Source: Hygrocybe punicea
Lineage: Eukaryota; Basidiomycota; Agaricomycetes; Agaricales; Hygrophoraceae
Length of the DNA stretch: 64,000 nucleotides
Reading direction: 5' to 3'
Assembly: GCA_963556145.1 (NCBI GenBank)
Contig: OY744468.1
Coordinates: 3,286,001 to 3,350,000, forward strand
Below, in pieces: positions 34,767-45,435 of the stretch. The notes beneath the pieces were generated by a model, which saw nothing but the letters and a program-made list of their open reading frames with translations, was not told the DNA's origin and ran no database searches. Numbering within the stretch: the stretch's first letter is position 1; the number at the start of each line of letters is the position of its first letter. Position numbers and translations under genes: made by a program.

Positions 34767-35937
34767 TTACCATCGGGACACCAATGTCCTACCACTAAGA
34801 ATATTGATTAAAATGTCTTCCAAATTTTCTCAAGTTCATACATACCTGGCTGTTTTGCGTTCGACTGTTGCAACTTCGTTCTTGGCCCTATTCAGCACCT
34901 TCTGGAATTCCGTGACACGATGTCGCATACGGGAGTGCATATAAGCTTTCGAACACTTGATGTGATAATGTAGGTAATCTCTGACGAGCTGGATGTGCGA
35001 AATAGTAGTCGCGGAGGTGGTAGCGTTTGCGAAATGGCGAGGGAAAAGAACGAATGTTACATATCCAACATCCTCGCTAGTCTTTAGTCCTGGAAGATGA
35101 CGAATTTCTAGAGGCGGTTCACGATTTGAATATAGCACTTGTGGCGCGTTTTGAATGGTGGGTTGTTTCCGAGCATCCACAAATTCCTATGAAGGAATTG
35201 AGATTCCAGACAGTTCTCGATACGATAACCTACTTGTAAAAAAACCTTGCCGAATATCCGATCCGTCTCCTCTTTGAAAATGGTGGAGAAGATGACAGTA
35301 ACACGATCCGGTGAAGCCTGCACATATATCGCTTCCTCGTCACGGTAGTGGATCTGCATCAACTCTCCTTGAGATGTGTTGGATAACTGCAACTCTCTCT
35401 GGGAGTCGAAGGCCAGCTCAAAGGGGGCGGCCAAGGCATTGCGTTTGAAAAGTGAGACAGACATGATGAATGTCTCGCGAGCATCTGTGAGGGTTCAGTA
35501 GTATAACTTACACCACGCAGTTTGTAGACGTACCACCCTCTGCAGGAACTTGCTCGAGATCTATTTCAAGACTGACGTTGTAGTCTAGTTCAGCCTGTTC
35601 CTTCAAGAGAGAACCATATTCGCGTTGCAAGATGTCATTCGCCCCAAACCTGACAAGTTCATCCCAGCATCGAATATTCATTGAGAGAAGGAGAAAACTT
35701 TTGCGGTCCGGTAATGAAGAAAGATGGAACCTGACGCCGTCATAATCGACGAATTGGACGTCCACTGACGAGGGTCTATTGCAATATATCACACCAGGCT
35801 AAGCAAAGATAAATTGTAGGACGTACTTGTAGATTTTCTCCGTAAGAGTGGTCTGAATTATTACGTTGTGGGGCTATGTCGAGCTTCTAGTTAAACACTG
35901 AAGCAAGGATTGCGCATCTTACCTCAAGAAGGATCAT
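34767..35937 (-). CDS. ARPC2: ARPC2, Arp2/3 complex 34-kDa subunit
   Basis: Six exons on the minus strand: 35937-35923, 35873-35827, 35775-35534, 35484-35234, 35186-34846, 34794-34767. All introns are GT-AG, 39-64 nt (the first is 49 nt), and phases fit to give 307 residues, close to the usual 300. Diagnostic stretches are [63 protein letters not shown] and [20 protein letters not shown], then KTASGRTL at the end. The protein is one of the two scaffold subunits holding the Arp2/3 actin-nucleating complex and contacting the mother filament. All conserved blocks are intact. Divergent with eIF4B. Confidence 0.93.
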
Positions 35938-36017
35938 GATCAGGAGTGCCACGGAATACAAACACAACAGCAAACATCAAAGGCCTGCTTTAGCCATTCC
36001 CACTGGACAGAACAGAA
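35938..36017. promoter_or_regulatory. short shared promoter region of ARPC2 and eIF4B
   Basis: Only 80 bp separate the two start codons, so both promoters and 5' leaders overlap here or extend into the first introns. No TATA box is evident. Shared regulation is possible but not shown. Confidence 0.5.
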
Positions 36018-37935
36018 ATGCGTAATTGCCCATTCTTTGGATGCCGGGTGATACTGACCTCGGTGGGCAGCTCCCAAGAAGAAGACTCAAAAAATTTCAC
36101 TCAATGAATTTCTCGGCAACAGCGGTAGGTGATCGTTCCTGTGTCATGTCATTTATGAGTACTGAGTCTCCTCTTAGCTCTTGGATCTTGGGCAGATGAA
36201 ATGGAGACGCTACCCAACGCTCGTAAGGCTTTCAGTTTCTCTTACGATCTCAGTTCGGCTAAATCTTTGAAGCTGCAATGAGAACCGATGATGACCGTAC
36301 CCATGATCGATACGTACGGAAGGAAGATTTTTCTTCCCGTCGTATGTGTTACCAAGTCTCTTAAATCCTTCTCCTAAATTTGCGGCCTTTTCAGCCGAAA
36401 GGGGGCTCGTACCACCTCGAGAGGATCTTCCTTTACCAACCAATCCCCCATACACAGCATTTGTAGGGAATCTAGCCTTTGACCTCAGTGAGATAGACTT
36501 GGAAGACTATTTCGGATCTACTAAGGTTAGTTCTAAGCTTTCCTTGACAATAGTTACCGCTAAACATCTAACGCGTTCTTAGACTAAGACCGTCAAGATC
36601 ATCAAAGATAGAGAGGACAAACCCAAAGGCTTCGGTTACATTGAGTTCCTAGACTTAGATGGGTTAAAGGATGCCTTGACTAAAACTGGTTCGGTAGGTC
36701 GCAATGTCCTATTACCTCACTACTGAATAAGCAAGTATCAGAGTTTTTCTGGTCGAACTATCCGAGTTAGTGTGGCTGAACCTCGTTCGTGTTTCTGCTT
36801 CACTTTTCCGAACAGTCTTTTAATATTCATGTTACAGCAAAAGAACGTGTCGGATTTGGTGCATTCGACAATGACACTAAATTCGATAATCCCTGGCGAC
36901 GGGATGGCCCTCTTCCGGAGTTTCAGGACTCGCGTGATTCTCGTCGTCGTTTCGACAATCCCACTTCTGGAGATCGTGACTCGCCAGCTCTTTCTGAGGA
37001 TCCCGGTGATTGGCGAAATAGTCGACCCCTGCGGGCATCGGAGTTGGACGGCCTCCAGGTTAAACGAAAAGGCATTAGCTTCCTGACGTCAGAAAATCAC
37101 ACGGGTATCGCGGATAAAGACGATACATGGATCATCGGAAGCAAGTTCAAAGCGAGTGCCGTGACTTCAGACGAGACCTCCGGCACGAAGTTTGGAAGTT
37201 TAAGGGGGCGTGGCGACATGCTGCCTCCTAAGGATCCAACTTCGGTAGTGGAAGAAAGTGATTGGAGGAACTCAGTACGCGCCAAGCCCACTCCCCGCAA
37301 TAGTACATCTCGTGCGTGAGGGTTATATATACTCACTTGACTTCGTCATAGTTGCCTCCTTGTTCTATGCTATAGCCTCGAATTCCACCCCTTCCACCCC
37401 ACAACTGAACCGCCGAAAATTGGAGCTGTTACCGCGTTCTGCTAGCGCGTCAACCAGTCCTAGCCCGCTATCGTCCCCGAAGCTTTCTGCTGCATTGAAC
37501 CCACGATCAAATCCCTTTGGTTCAGCCAAGTATGTTCTAATATACCTAGCATATACGAATCCGCCATTCATTGTTCGTTCATCTCCTAGACCAGTCGATG
37601 TAACATTGCGAGAGAAGGAAGTCACAGACCGTCTCGAAAAAGAACGAGAAACACTGAAAGAACGGCCTGCAAATCCAATATCGCGTACGAGTTCTCGTAC
37701 GGCGTCCGAGCGACCCCTGGCCAGTCGAACCTGGACGACTCCGCCTTCGCCGCCCATCCCGTCGCGGTCTACGTCACCGAAACCATTGATCTCATCCTTA
37801 ACCCATAACGTACGCCCAACGTTGAGCTTCGCAAATGTGGCCGGCGCCAGAAAAGAACCCTCATCGAAAGATGAACACCAGGAAAAGCAAACCGAGGTGT
37901 TACCCGTTTCGGAAGGGGAGAAGGTTGACGTGTAA
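36018..37935 (+). CDS. eIF4B-like translation initiation factor (Sce3/Tif3 type)
   Basis: Ten exons: 36018-36021, 36071-36124, 36178-36222, 36273-36341, 36395-36525, 36583-36693, 36742-36784, 36838-37311, 37376-37529, 37590-37935, giving 476 residues in consistent phase. Exon 1 codes only ATG plus one base; the 49-nt first intron has a good TACTGAC branch site. The start MPPKKKTQKISLNEFLG and ALGSWADEM are typical of fungal eIF4B. One RRM follows: YTAFVGNLAFDLSEIDLEDYF (RNP2) and KPKGFGYIEF (RNP1). The rest is Arg/Asp/Ser-rich with WRR/DWRNS motifs and a charged helix VTDRLEKERETLKER. It would stimulate eIF4A and ribosome recruitment in the cytoplasm. The 37311/37376 junction is the least certain. 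Confidence 0.88.
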
Positions 37936-38056
37936 TGATCGTTCCCTTTTTCCATCCAGAATTAAGGATAGCCATTCTTTTTCTTCTCAATTTAGCATTA
38001 ATAACAAGGCAGTTTGTATGGCTTATTCATACAAGCTTGGAAAAACTGGAAACAGT

Positions 38057-39314
38057 CTACCTTCGGCGCTGATAAACTTCCGGATCAATAAATTTCATCC
38101 GCCCACGACCTTCCAACACAAAATGGTTACCATGCCGTCATCAACAATGCGACTACTCACCTTTGAAGCGGATTGTATTGTGATTGTCAGAGGCGTCCGC
38201 AGAACGTTTCTGGATGTGTTCCAAATGCTTCTTTCTTTCAGCCCGAACTCGTTCCAATTCCTCTCTCTCCAATCTCATGTCATATTCATCCTCTGTCTCT
38301 CCAACCGGTTTCTTGTCATCGTCAGGCGCCGCATCGACTTTGAGTTTGATTTTTTTATGGTAACGTGGTGTACGGTCGAGGGAGTCGGCTTGTCTTCGAG
38401 AGGTTATGTGTTTTCTGGGGCGCTCTCTGTCAGTGTTAGCCCATACAATGGAGTCACCTATTCCGCCGTGAGTCCAATTCGTACAGGAATAAATGAAAAT
38501 CACTTGTCGGGATATCTAGCCTTCGAACCCTGAGCTCCAATTCACCACAATTTGAGATAACGACAGGAATGACAGGTCGGTCTTTGTCATCGACCGGACT
38601 TTCAGCTAATCTTTGCAATATTTCATGGCCTCCGATGACTTTGCCGAAAACAGCGTGCTTGCCTTGAGAAATGAATGAGATATGAGTCTAGCCATGAAAA
38701 TTCCACTACCGTTCAAGTGAGAACAGTCACGCAATGTAATAAAGAATTGTGAAGCGTTGGTATTCGGACCCTTATTGGCCATGCACAATAGACTGGGAAA
38801 GGTGATTAGCGTTGAGCCTGTTATATGACGGAGGTTGGGACAACAGACCCCCGAGAATCCAATGGTCGCGAAAGATCTTCATCAGCAAAAGGCCTCCCAT
38901 AGATAGACTCTCCACCGGAGCCGTTTTGCTTCGTGAAATCTGAGCATATCATTCATAAGGATTCATAGAGCCATTACTGACGTTGTTACTAACCACCTCC
39001 CTGGATCATGAAATCTTTTATTAACCTGTGGATGATTGTGTGCTTGTAGAAAAGTGGCCTATCACACAGAGGCGAGTGGCCTTTCTCGCCTGTGCAAAGT
39101 GCACGAAAGCTGAAAAATAAATGAGGCGGGCAGAGTTAACGTTAGACTTTCAGTGGCTTACTTTTCACAAGTCTTTGGTGACGATTCATTGAATAATTCA
39201 AATGTAATCCTAACATTATGCAAATGAGAATAGGCGAGGGTTGGTTGAGAGCACACCGTGCCTTCCGATGGGAGAGTCATCGACTGAAAACTCAAAGAAT
39301 ACACGTGGTCTCAT
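38057..39314 (-). CDS. cyclophilin-type peptidyl-prolyl isomerase with charged C-terminal tail
   Basis: Eight minus-strand exons: 39314-39262, 39209-39162, 39109-38994, 38939-38849, 38792-38710, 38662-38529, 38422-38161, 38109-38057; 279 residues. The cyclophilin fold is complete: [64 protein letters not shown] and HAVFGKVI. Catalytic Arg of the usual FHR motif appears as [12 protein letters not shown]; the usual W is His in SHLNGKH, as in many nuclear cyclophilins. The tail ([46 protein letters not shown]) matches nuclear cyclophilins related to PPIG/Cyp-63, probably RNA-processing-associated. Intron 1 needs a GC donor (AAG|GCACGG). The exon 6/7 junction is uncertain. Confidence 0.82.
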
Positions 39315-39567
39315 CAGGGAAATCCAAGCTCGCCTGTGGTTCCCTACCAGGAATCCTGTTGTGATTCCTGAGCAGTGCGTTCACGCCAGAGAGTCGGAGA
39401 CAGACACAAGGAGAAATCGGGCCAAAACCAGCTAGCGCTTGTACTTGTCACATGACTTGGCACCAGGTTAACAAGAAATTTGAAATAGAAGTGTTCACAC
39501 CAGTTTCAATATTTAACCTCCAATTAAAGTCGGGAAATACAAAATAATTCATTCCACTAACCATTTA

Positions 39568-39648
39568 TTGCGATTTTCATAAATGATGACATTTTCGAAA
39601 TATATTTTCTAAACTTTGACGTGGCTCGGCATGAGAACTTAGCTCAAA
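39568..39648 (+). repeat. left inverted repeat of the Tc1/mariner element
   Basis: 81 bp, about 93 percent identical by eye to the reverse complement of 44943-45022. It is preceded by TA (39566-39567) and ends 17 bp before the accessory-gene ATG, so it must include that gene's promoter or leader. Confidence 0.8.
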
Positions 39649-40988
39649 CAAGGCGTACTTGTCTCATGTCTGAGGACACCCCAGCTTCAGATGATGATTT
39701 AAATGATGGATGTAAGTCTATGTTGTTCTATAACTCAGATGTCATACTATAGCCACAACAGGGGGACATAGCCTGTACAATGATGACCAAGGGATTCAAG
39801 TCCACATCAAATTCACACCCTTACTCCCAGTCCTTGCTGCTGGTGAAAAACGCAGGAAGAATGCAACTGCAAAGACTATTTCAAAAGTGACTTACCTTCA
39901 TGAAGATGTTCCATTTCATGATGGACTTGCCAAGGTTTTGGTTGTTATTAAATGTGAAGACTTAGGGGATGGCTTCCAAGTAGTTGACGGAGTCATCAAA
40001 CAAGCTCAATTTGATATCACATACACTATTCCTCGCTCTCAACTCAAAGATGTCAATATAGAGTCATTTACTGATTGGCCTGAGATGATCAAGCAGTCGG
40101 TCAAGAAGGGGTCTCTGGAGATCAGGTTACAAGTGACTCAGAGGAAGGTATACTACCTCTGACTTGTCACGGCTGGCTACGAATTAAACATATTCCTTCT
40201 CAGATAACAGCTGAAGATGATGTTGAGCCTGAAGATTCAAACAATGCACCGGCTGCCAAAAAGAAAAAGGTCAAACTATTGTATCTATCATTGTTCCGAC
40301 TGTGACATATTTATGACCTAGGATGGCCCTTCACCGGAAGAACAAGCACAAGATGCAATAATTGAGCAGCTCAAAAACCTGTATCAGTGTGAAGATCGGT
40401 CGTGCAGTTTCTCTCCTTGCTGGGTTGATGGTGCAACAACACGGCATGTCCACCTCTCCTTTCAACACCTCCAGCTATGGGCAGCAGCCATTGTAAGCAT
40501 TTTTGACTCCAAACTGGTATTGGTTTACTGAAATATACTACAGCAAAGCAACCAACCGGAAGTTGATCTTGAACACCCACCCAACAGTAAACTTTTCGAC
40601 GTGGCCAATCAAAACAATGACAATGTATCTTTACTATCAAATCGTCGCCTCATGAGCACACGAAATGTGGCCACCACACCAGTTTCTGTTAGCTTTGAAG
40701 GACTGGCTGACATGCTGAAGGTAGCCATGGGACAGAACACCAGCACACCTGCTGCCAGGATTCCTCATGACGACAGAGGTGGAGCCTCCACACCCTCTCA
40801 AGCTCCAGTATCTTGAGCACAACCACCCAGAATAACTCTGGCAGCATTTGCTGCCACGTATCAATTTTCGCGCAACCTCATATCAAAACTTGAGGCACTC
40901 AAAATACAAGGTCCACATGCTCTGAAGTGGATTACCGACGACGCACTGCGATTGGAGGGGGATCTAGGACTGGGTGAACTTGCAGAAG

Positions 40989-43681
40989 TTACGAGTTCTT
41001 TTAATTTATTAAAAGACTTGTTCTTTATCAGACCTGGTTCAGTGAGGATTCGTAATTAATTAATTAATTAATTGATTAATTGATAAAGTTGATCGCCTAT
41101 AGACAAAATTTTTTTGGACAAGAGATATGATTCTACTTCTGATACTGGAAAATCAGATACAGTTGGGGCCATGTGTGGACAAGCTTACATAAGCATCCAA
41201 ATATGGGTTGTTGCAAAAAAGACAAATTACCTTCCAATTATATTCAAAATATTCATACTGGTCTCAATTCTTATCAGAATCAACTGAAAATTGAACTGCT
41301 GACTAATATTATCATTTCGGATCAGGTGTGACAGTGACATGTGACCAATCTAACCATATAAGGCAATTTTTGATATTATATAGCAAATTTTTTGCTGGTC
41401 GCAATGGTGACAGTCACATGTGACCAGTCTAACCATATAAGGCAATTTTACACCATATATGCTAAATTTTGAGGTGATCACAGGAGTCATAGTCACATGT
41501 GACCACTGTTACTATATATAGAAATATTAGCCATATAAGCAGGAATCAGTGTAACTCAGATGATATAATGATATTCTTACTTAAAACATATAATTCAATG
41601 TGATATCACTGTATATATTATATGCTAATTATATATTTCAAGCAAAATCACTCATCGATGTTCGTAATAATCAGACAAATAAAAATCCAATGACAGAAAC
41701 AAGACTTTGTTCATGCCAACATTGGCCCACTCAAGCACAGCTGTCTTCATGTTATCATCTGTTGTGCAGCAAGATTATGGAGAAGTGGGGTTAAGCAAAT
41801 GTAAGTCAATTGTTATCATACTGTTTGAGGACAGTTGTATTTGACAGTTGACATATTGCTCTCTTTTTTGGCTGAGAATATTGTATAATGATGAAGCAAA
41901 GAAGACATGACAGTGGGAGAGGAGGTCGAGACATGCTGTGCAGTTTTATTTTTTCTACTTTTTATGTTGCTATGGTGAGAGGCTGCTATGATGAAAGTGA
42001 GGAGGGAAAAAAAAGAACTCGTTCATGCCATGCGCAGCACTGGACCACTAAACAAGTAAAAATTCAGAGTAACAGGGCACAGAATGACATTTGGTATTAC
42101 AGAGACAGTTGGTGTGACATGGACATTTTGTATGTCACTTGCAGGAGGCACAAGGCCAATCCCAGTAACAGCACATTGTGCCCAAGACATTGCAATGATA
42201 AAAATCATAAGATATTGTGACATGGATGACATTTTTAACATTTTTGTGAACAGTTTTATAATCTTTTTGAAAATAGAAGCTGGATGACAATATGGATATG
42301 TCAAATATATCTGGAGAAGATGAATAAACAACATACCAATACAAATTCCAGGACATAAAGTGATAAAAATCGAAAAAATCCATAAAAATTTGCATTTTAA
42401 GGCTATATATGAATAAAATATGTAAACATTTGATCATAGATGATAAAAGATTCATACCTGAGGCAGAAAAGATCCACTGTAAAACTGTAGGTTAAGAAAT
42501 GAGCTTATACAATCTACAAAGGTGAAAAAATGCGAAATTTCCACATACTTTGAATGTTGACAGGAAGATTAACTGTCCAATGATAGATTATGTCAACCAA
42601 CAATAATTTACACCAATAAAAGACATTACCAGTGCTCCAAGATACAAAACAGAGCCAGAGAAAAGAAAAAGCATGAAAATCCGAAGAATTTTTGACTTTT
42701 TTATCTATAAAAGGGAATATTATGTCAGCATTGGACCCTGAATGGTGTGGAAACATCACCTGATCCAGGTCGCATTTTTTCGGAGTCTGAATATGGAAAA
42801 CTGAGCTTAAACAAGCAAAAAAGGTGAAAAAACATGAAATTTGTACATACTTTGAAAATTGACAGGGAGATGAGCTGTAAAATGATAGATTATGTTGATA
42901 AACAATAAGATTTACAAATTGAAGACATTACCTGTGGTCCAGGAAAGAACATAGAGCCATATAGAACAAAAAGCATGAAAATCCGAAGAATTTTCAACTT
43001 TTATGTCTGAAAAAGGAAAGATTATGTCAGCATTGGACCCTGAATTGTCCAGGCACATCACCTGATCCAGATCGCTGTTTTTCGGAGTCTGAATATGACA
43101 AACTGAGTTTAAACAAGCCAAAAAGGTGAAAAAATGTGAAATTTACACATACTTTGAAATTTAACAGGGAGATAGGCTATAAAATGATAGATTATGTCAA
43201 CAAACAACAAGATATATGATATCGCTGTATATATTATATACTAATTATATATTTCAAGCAAAATCACTTATTGATGTTTGTAATAATCATACAAATAAAA
43301 ATTCAATAATAGAAACAAGACTTTGTTCATGCCATATGCAACATTGGTCCACTCAAGTACAGCTGTCTTCATGTTATCATCTGTTGTGCAGCAAAGTTAT
43401 GGAGAAGTAGAGTTTAGCAAATGTAAGTCAATTGTTATCATACTGTTTAAAGACAGTTGTATTTGACAGTTGATGTATTGTGTTGCTCTCTTTTTTGGCT
43501 GAGAGTATTGCATAATGATGAAGTAAAGAAGACATGACAGTGGGAGAGGAAGTTGAGACATGCTATGCAGGTTTTTTCTTCTATTTTTATGTTGCTATGG
43601 TGAGAGGTTGCTATGATGAAAGTGAGGAGGGGAAAAAAAGAACTCGTTCATGCCATGCGCAGCACTGGCCCACTAAACAAG
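40989..43681 (+). mobile_element. hairpin-ended element H6, extended form
   Basis: Starts TTACGAGTTCTTTTAATTT and ends CACTAAACAAG followed by T. Deleting exactly this interval restores GAAG|TCAGG and an open reading frame in the accessory gene, so the transposed unit was the whole 2693 bp, with no duplication. It contains a complete 1068-bp family copy (to an internal 3' terminus at 42056), then ~1.16 kb of other sequence, then a second 5'-truncated family end (43208-43681). Confidence 0.75.
42520..43214. repeat. tandem repeat, period ~300 bp, within H6
   Basis: Units at about 42520-42824, 42825-43124 and a partial third from 43125 share AAAGGTGAAAAAATG, CATACTTTGAA, AAAGCATGAAAATCCGAAGA and CAGCATTGGACCCTGAAT blocks. 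AT-rich, non-coding. Trapped between two family 3' ends. Confidence 0.7.
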
Positions 43682-43744
43682 TCAGGGATGCTGAGGAGAG
43701 ATGGAGAGAGGACATGGGTTGAATTGTGACACCATTTATCTACA

Positions 43745-44810
43745 TTACACTAAGTAGCCAGAGTGTGCAAAAAAACCCCATGTCATCTCAGGCGTGATCA
43801 ACTTGCAAGACCTGTACATTTCATAATACAATGCAGGTGCAAGATAAAAGCTCAAACCAACACAACGAAGATGGGATTTGATGACCGAAAAAGCCTGCTC
43901 AATTGGGTTGAAGTCGGGAGAGTACGGGGGGAGATATTCAATATGACAGCCTGTGAACAATTAGTATAATACACTGCAAACAAACCAAGATATGAATGTA
44001 CCATACCCATGAACCAATTCTGTTATCTCATCAGCATGGTGGATCCAAGCATTGTCCAAAACGAGAACACTCCGTGGACCTGGCCATGGAGTGGTAATAG
44101 GTAGCTTGACGGTGGTCAGCAGGGGAGTGTAAGGTAAACAAGGAACATACGACGTCATCACGAAGGAACTCAAGGAATGTCTTGCGATTGAAGGAGCCCT
44201 CAACAACACACGCTGCCACAATCCCATGATCCAGTGCTAGTGCTGCAATCATTGAGAGTCGCCTTTTGTGCACAAATGGGTTGTGTTGCTCCACTCTTAC
44301 CCCTACTGGGGCCCTGCCCCAAAGTCGTGCATATGTCCAATCGTCCTTTGAAACTTCATCAAGACAGACAAGGTAATCTGTGGGGTACTCTCCAATGCGT
44401 CGCACAAAGTCTGCACGAAGCGTAGGATTCCGTTCTGATGCCATCTTTTGCACACGCTTGACACTGAGTCCAGCACGTTCAAAAGTGCGGTGGATTGTTG
44501 CTAGAGAGAGTGGAAGGAATCGGTATTCATCAAGCCGTTGTGAGTATTCATCTAGGAAAAGGGTGGGTTTGTGCCGTGATAGAGCAATCAGGTATTTGCA
44601 GTCAGAATTCAAGAGAAGTCGTTGTTGGCCTCGTCCTAATGCTTGAGCTGCAGCAACAGATCCAGTGAGCCGATAGCGATGGGCAGTACGAAGGAGTGTT
44701 GATTTGGATAGACCAGTGACATGGCATATGGCTCGGTCAGAATCGCGTCCACAATGTCGAAGGCGGAGGGCACAAAGTTTGAGGTCATCACTGATGGGTC
44801 GGTAAGCCAT
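43745..44810 (-). CDS. Tc1/mariner-type DDE transposase
   Basis: Exon 1 (44810-44151) begins MAYRPISDDLKLCALRLR, an IS630/Tc1-type helix-turn-helix (DRAICHVTGLSKSTLLRT), and has the first catalytic Asp in VCLDEVSKDDWTYARLWGR. A 46-nt GT-AG intron (GTATGT donor) leads to exon 2 (44104-44007) with the second Asp in SVLVLDNAWIHHADEI. Exon 3 (43950-43745) has LPPYSPDFNPIEQAFSVIKSHL, supplying the third acid. The exon 2/3 junction leaves one base too many for perfect phase, so there is either a frameshift or a different splice. Around 340 residues, normal for the family. It lies near the right inverted repeat, opposed to the accessory gene. Confidence 0.8.
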
Positions 44811-44942
44811 AAAAAGACACTGTGGTGGATCAGCAAACTGGTATTGACAAAAGGTGAGGCTTACAGTAGAAAGTTGAAGATCAAGAATATAGAAAGGTGC
44901 TGGGCCAAGTGCTGGGCAAAGGGGAACAGCGTCGTGCAGTAC

Positions 44943-45022
44943 TTGAGCTTAGTTCTCATGCCGAGCCGCGTCAAAGTTTAGAAAATATATTTCGAAAATG
45001 TCATCATTTATGAAAATTGCAA
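44943..45022 (-). repeat. right inverted repeat of the Tc1/mariner element
   Basis: 80-bp partner of 39568-39648, followed by TA (45023-45024). Confidence 0.8.
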
Positions 45023-45024
45023 TA

Positions 45025-45435
45025 ATTGAATTTAAAATTTATTGTTTACTAAAGTCTAATCATACAAAACCCAAATGGACGCGTACTCAATCCGCCTCCA
45101 TCTTCGCCCACTTCACGGCCTGTTGCGATATGATCTACACTCGTACCAGTACGAACGGGGATCACCCCCCTTTTTCATAACTCGCACGTCTCAGGACCTT
45201 TACTCGTCTCAGGAGTGTTTCCAATGTTTCATCTCATATTCACATATTTTTATCCCTCTCTTTCTCTTTTATACTCGGGGTTCTGACAGGGTCTTCGCAA
45301 ATGACCTTGTTCCCCCCGAGTAAGCCCCTCCAGCTTTTAAGAATTTTTTGTGCCTCATTTTTTCCTTTAGAGACTTCAGTTGTCTCTTCATCCACACGCT
45401 GTCATTCTTCCCATCAAATATATATCTTTTAGAAG
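45025..45435. other. flank between mariner element and DIRS-like element A
   Basis: No gene seen. It may hold the left repeat and leader of DIRS-like element A (pyrimidine-rich around 45180-45420), but no matching right repeat was found with confidence. Confidence 0.3.

Larger units (their letters stand above)
39666..43722 (+). pseudogene. transposon accessory protein, split by H6
   Basis: Exons 39666-39711, 39753-40147, 40204-40269, 40322-40492, 40544-40988 and 43682-43722, with five... four short GT-AG introns plus the H6 insertion. The start is acidic (MSEDTPASDDDLNDG). Then come a beta-rich domain (GIQVHIKFTPLLPVLAAGEK to SLEIRLQVTQRK, residues ~20-145), a Lys cluster AAKKKK that could be a nuclear signal, a Cys-rich patch (YQCEDRSCSFSPCWV followed by RHVHLS) that might bind zinc, and a Ser/Thr-rich linker. 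A TGA at 40814-40816 interrupts it; the same frame continues ITLAAFAATYQFSRN and, after removing H6, GELAEVRDAEERWREDMG then stop. No known domain is recognised. It may help transposase expression, targeting or DNA binding. Confidence 0.6.
39568..45022. mobile_element. two-gene Tc1/mariner-type transposon
   Basis: Left (39568-39648) and right (44943-45022) inverted repeats of ~80 bp begin TTGC(G/A)ATTTTCATAAA and are flanked by TA, the Tc1/mariner target duplication. Inside are a plus-strand accessory gene and a minus-strand DDE transposase, converging. A 2693-bp hairpin-ended element (H6, 40989-43681) sits in the accessory gene; without it the transposon is 2.76 kb. Confidence 0.78.
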
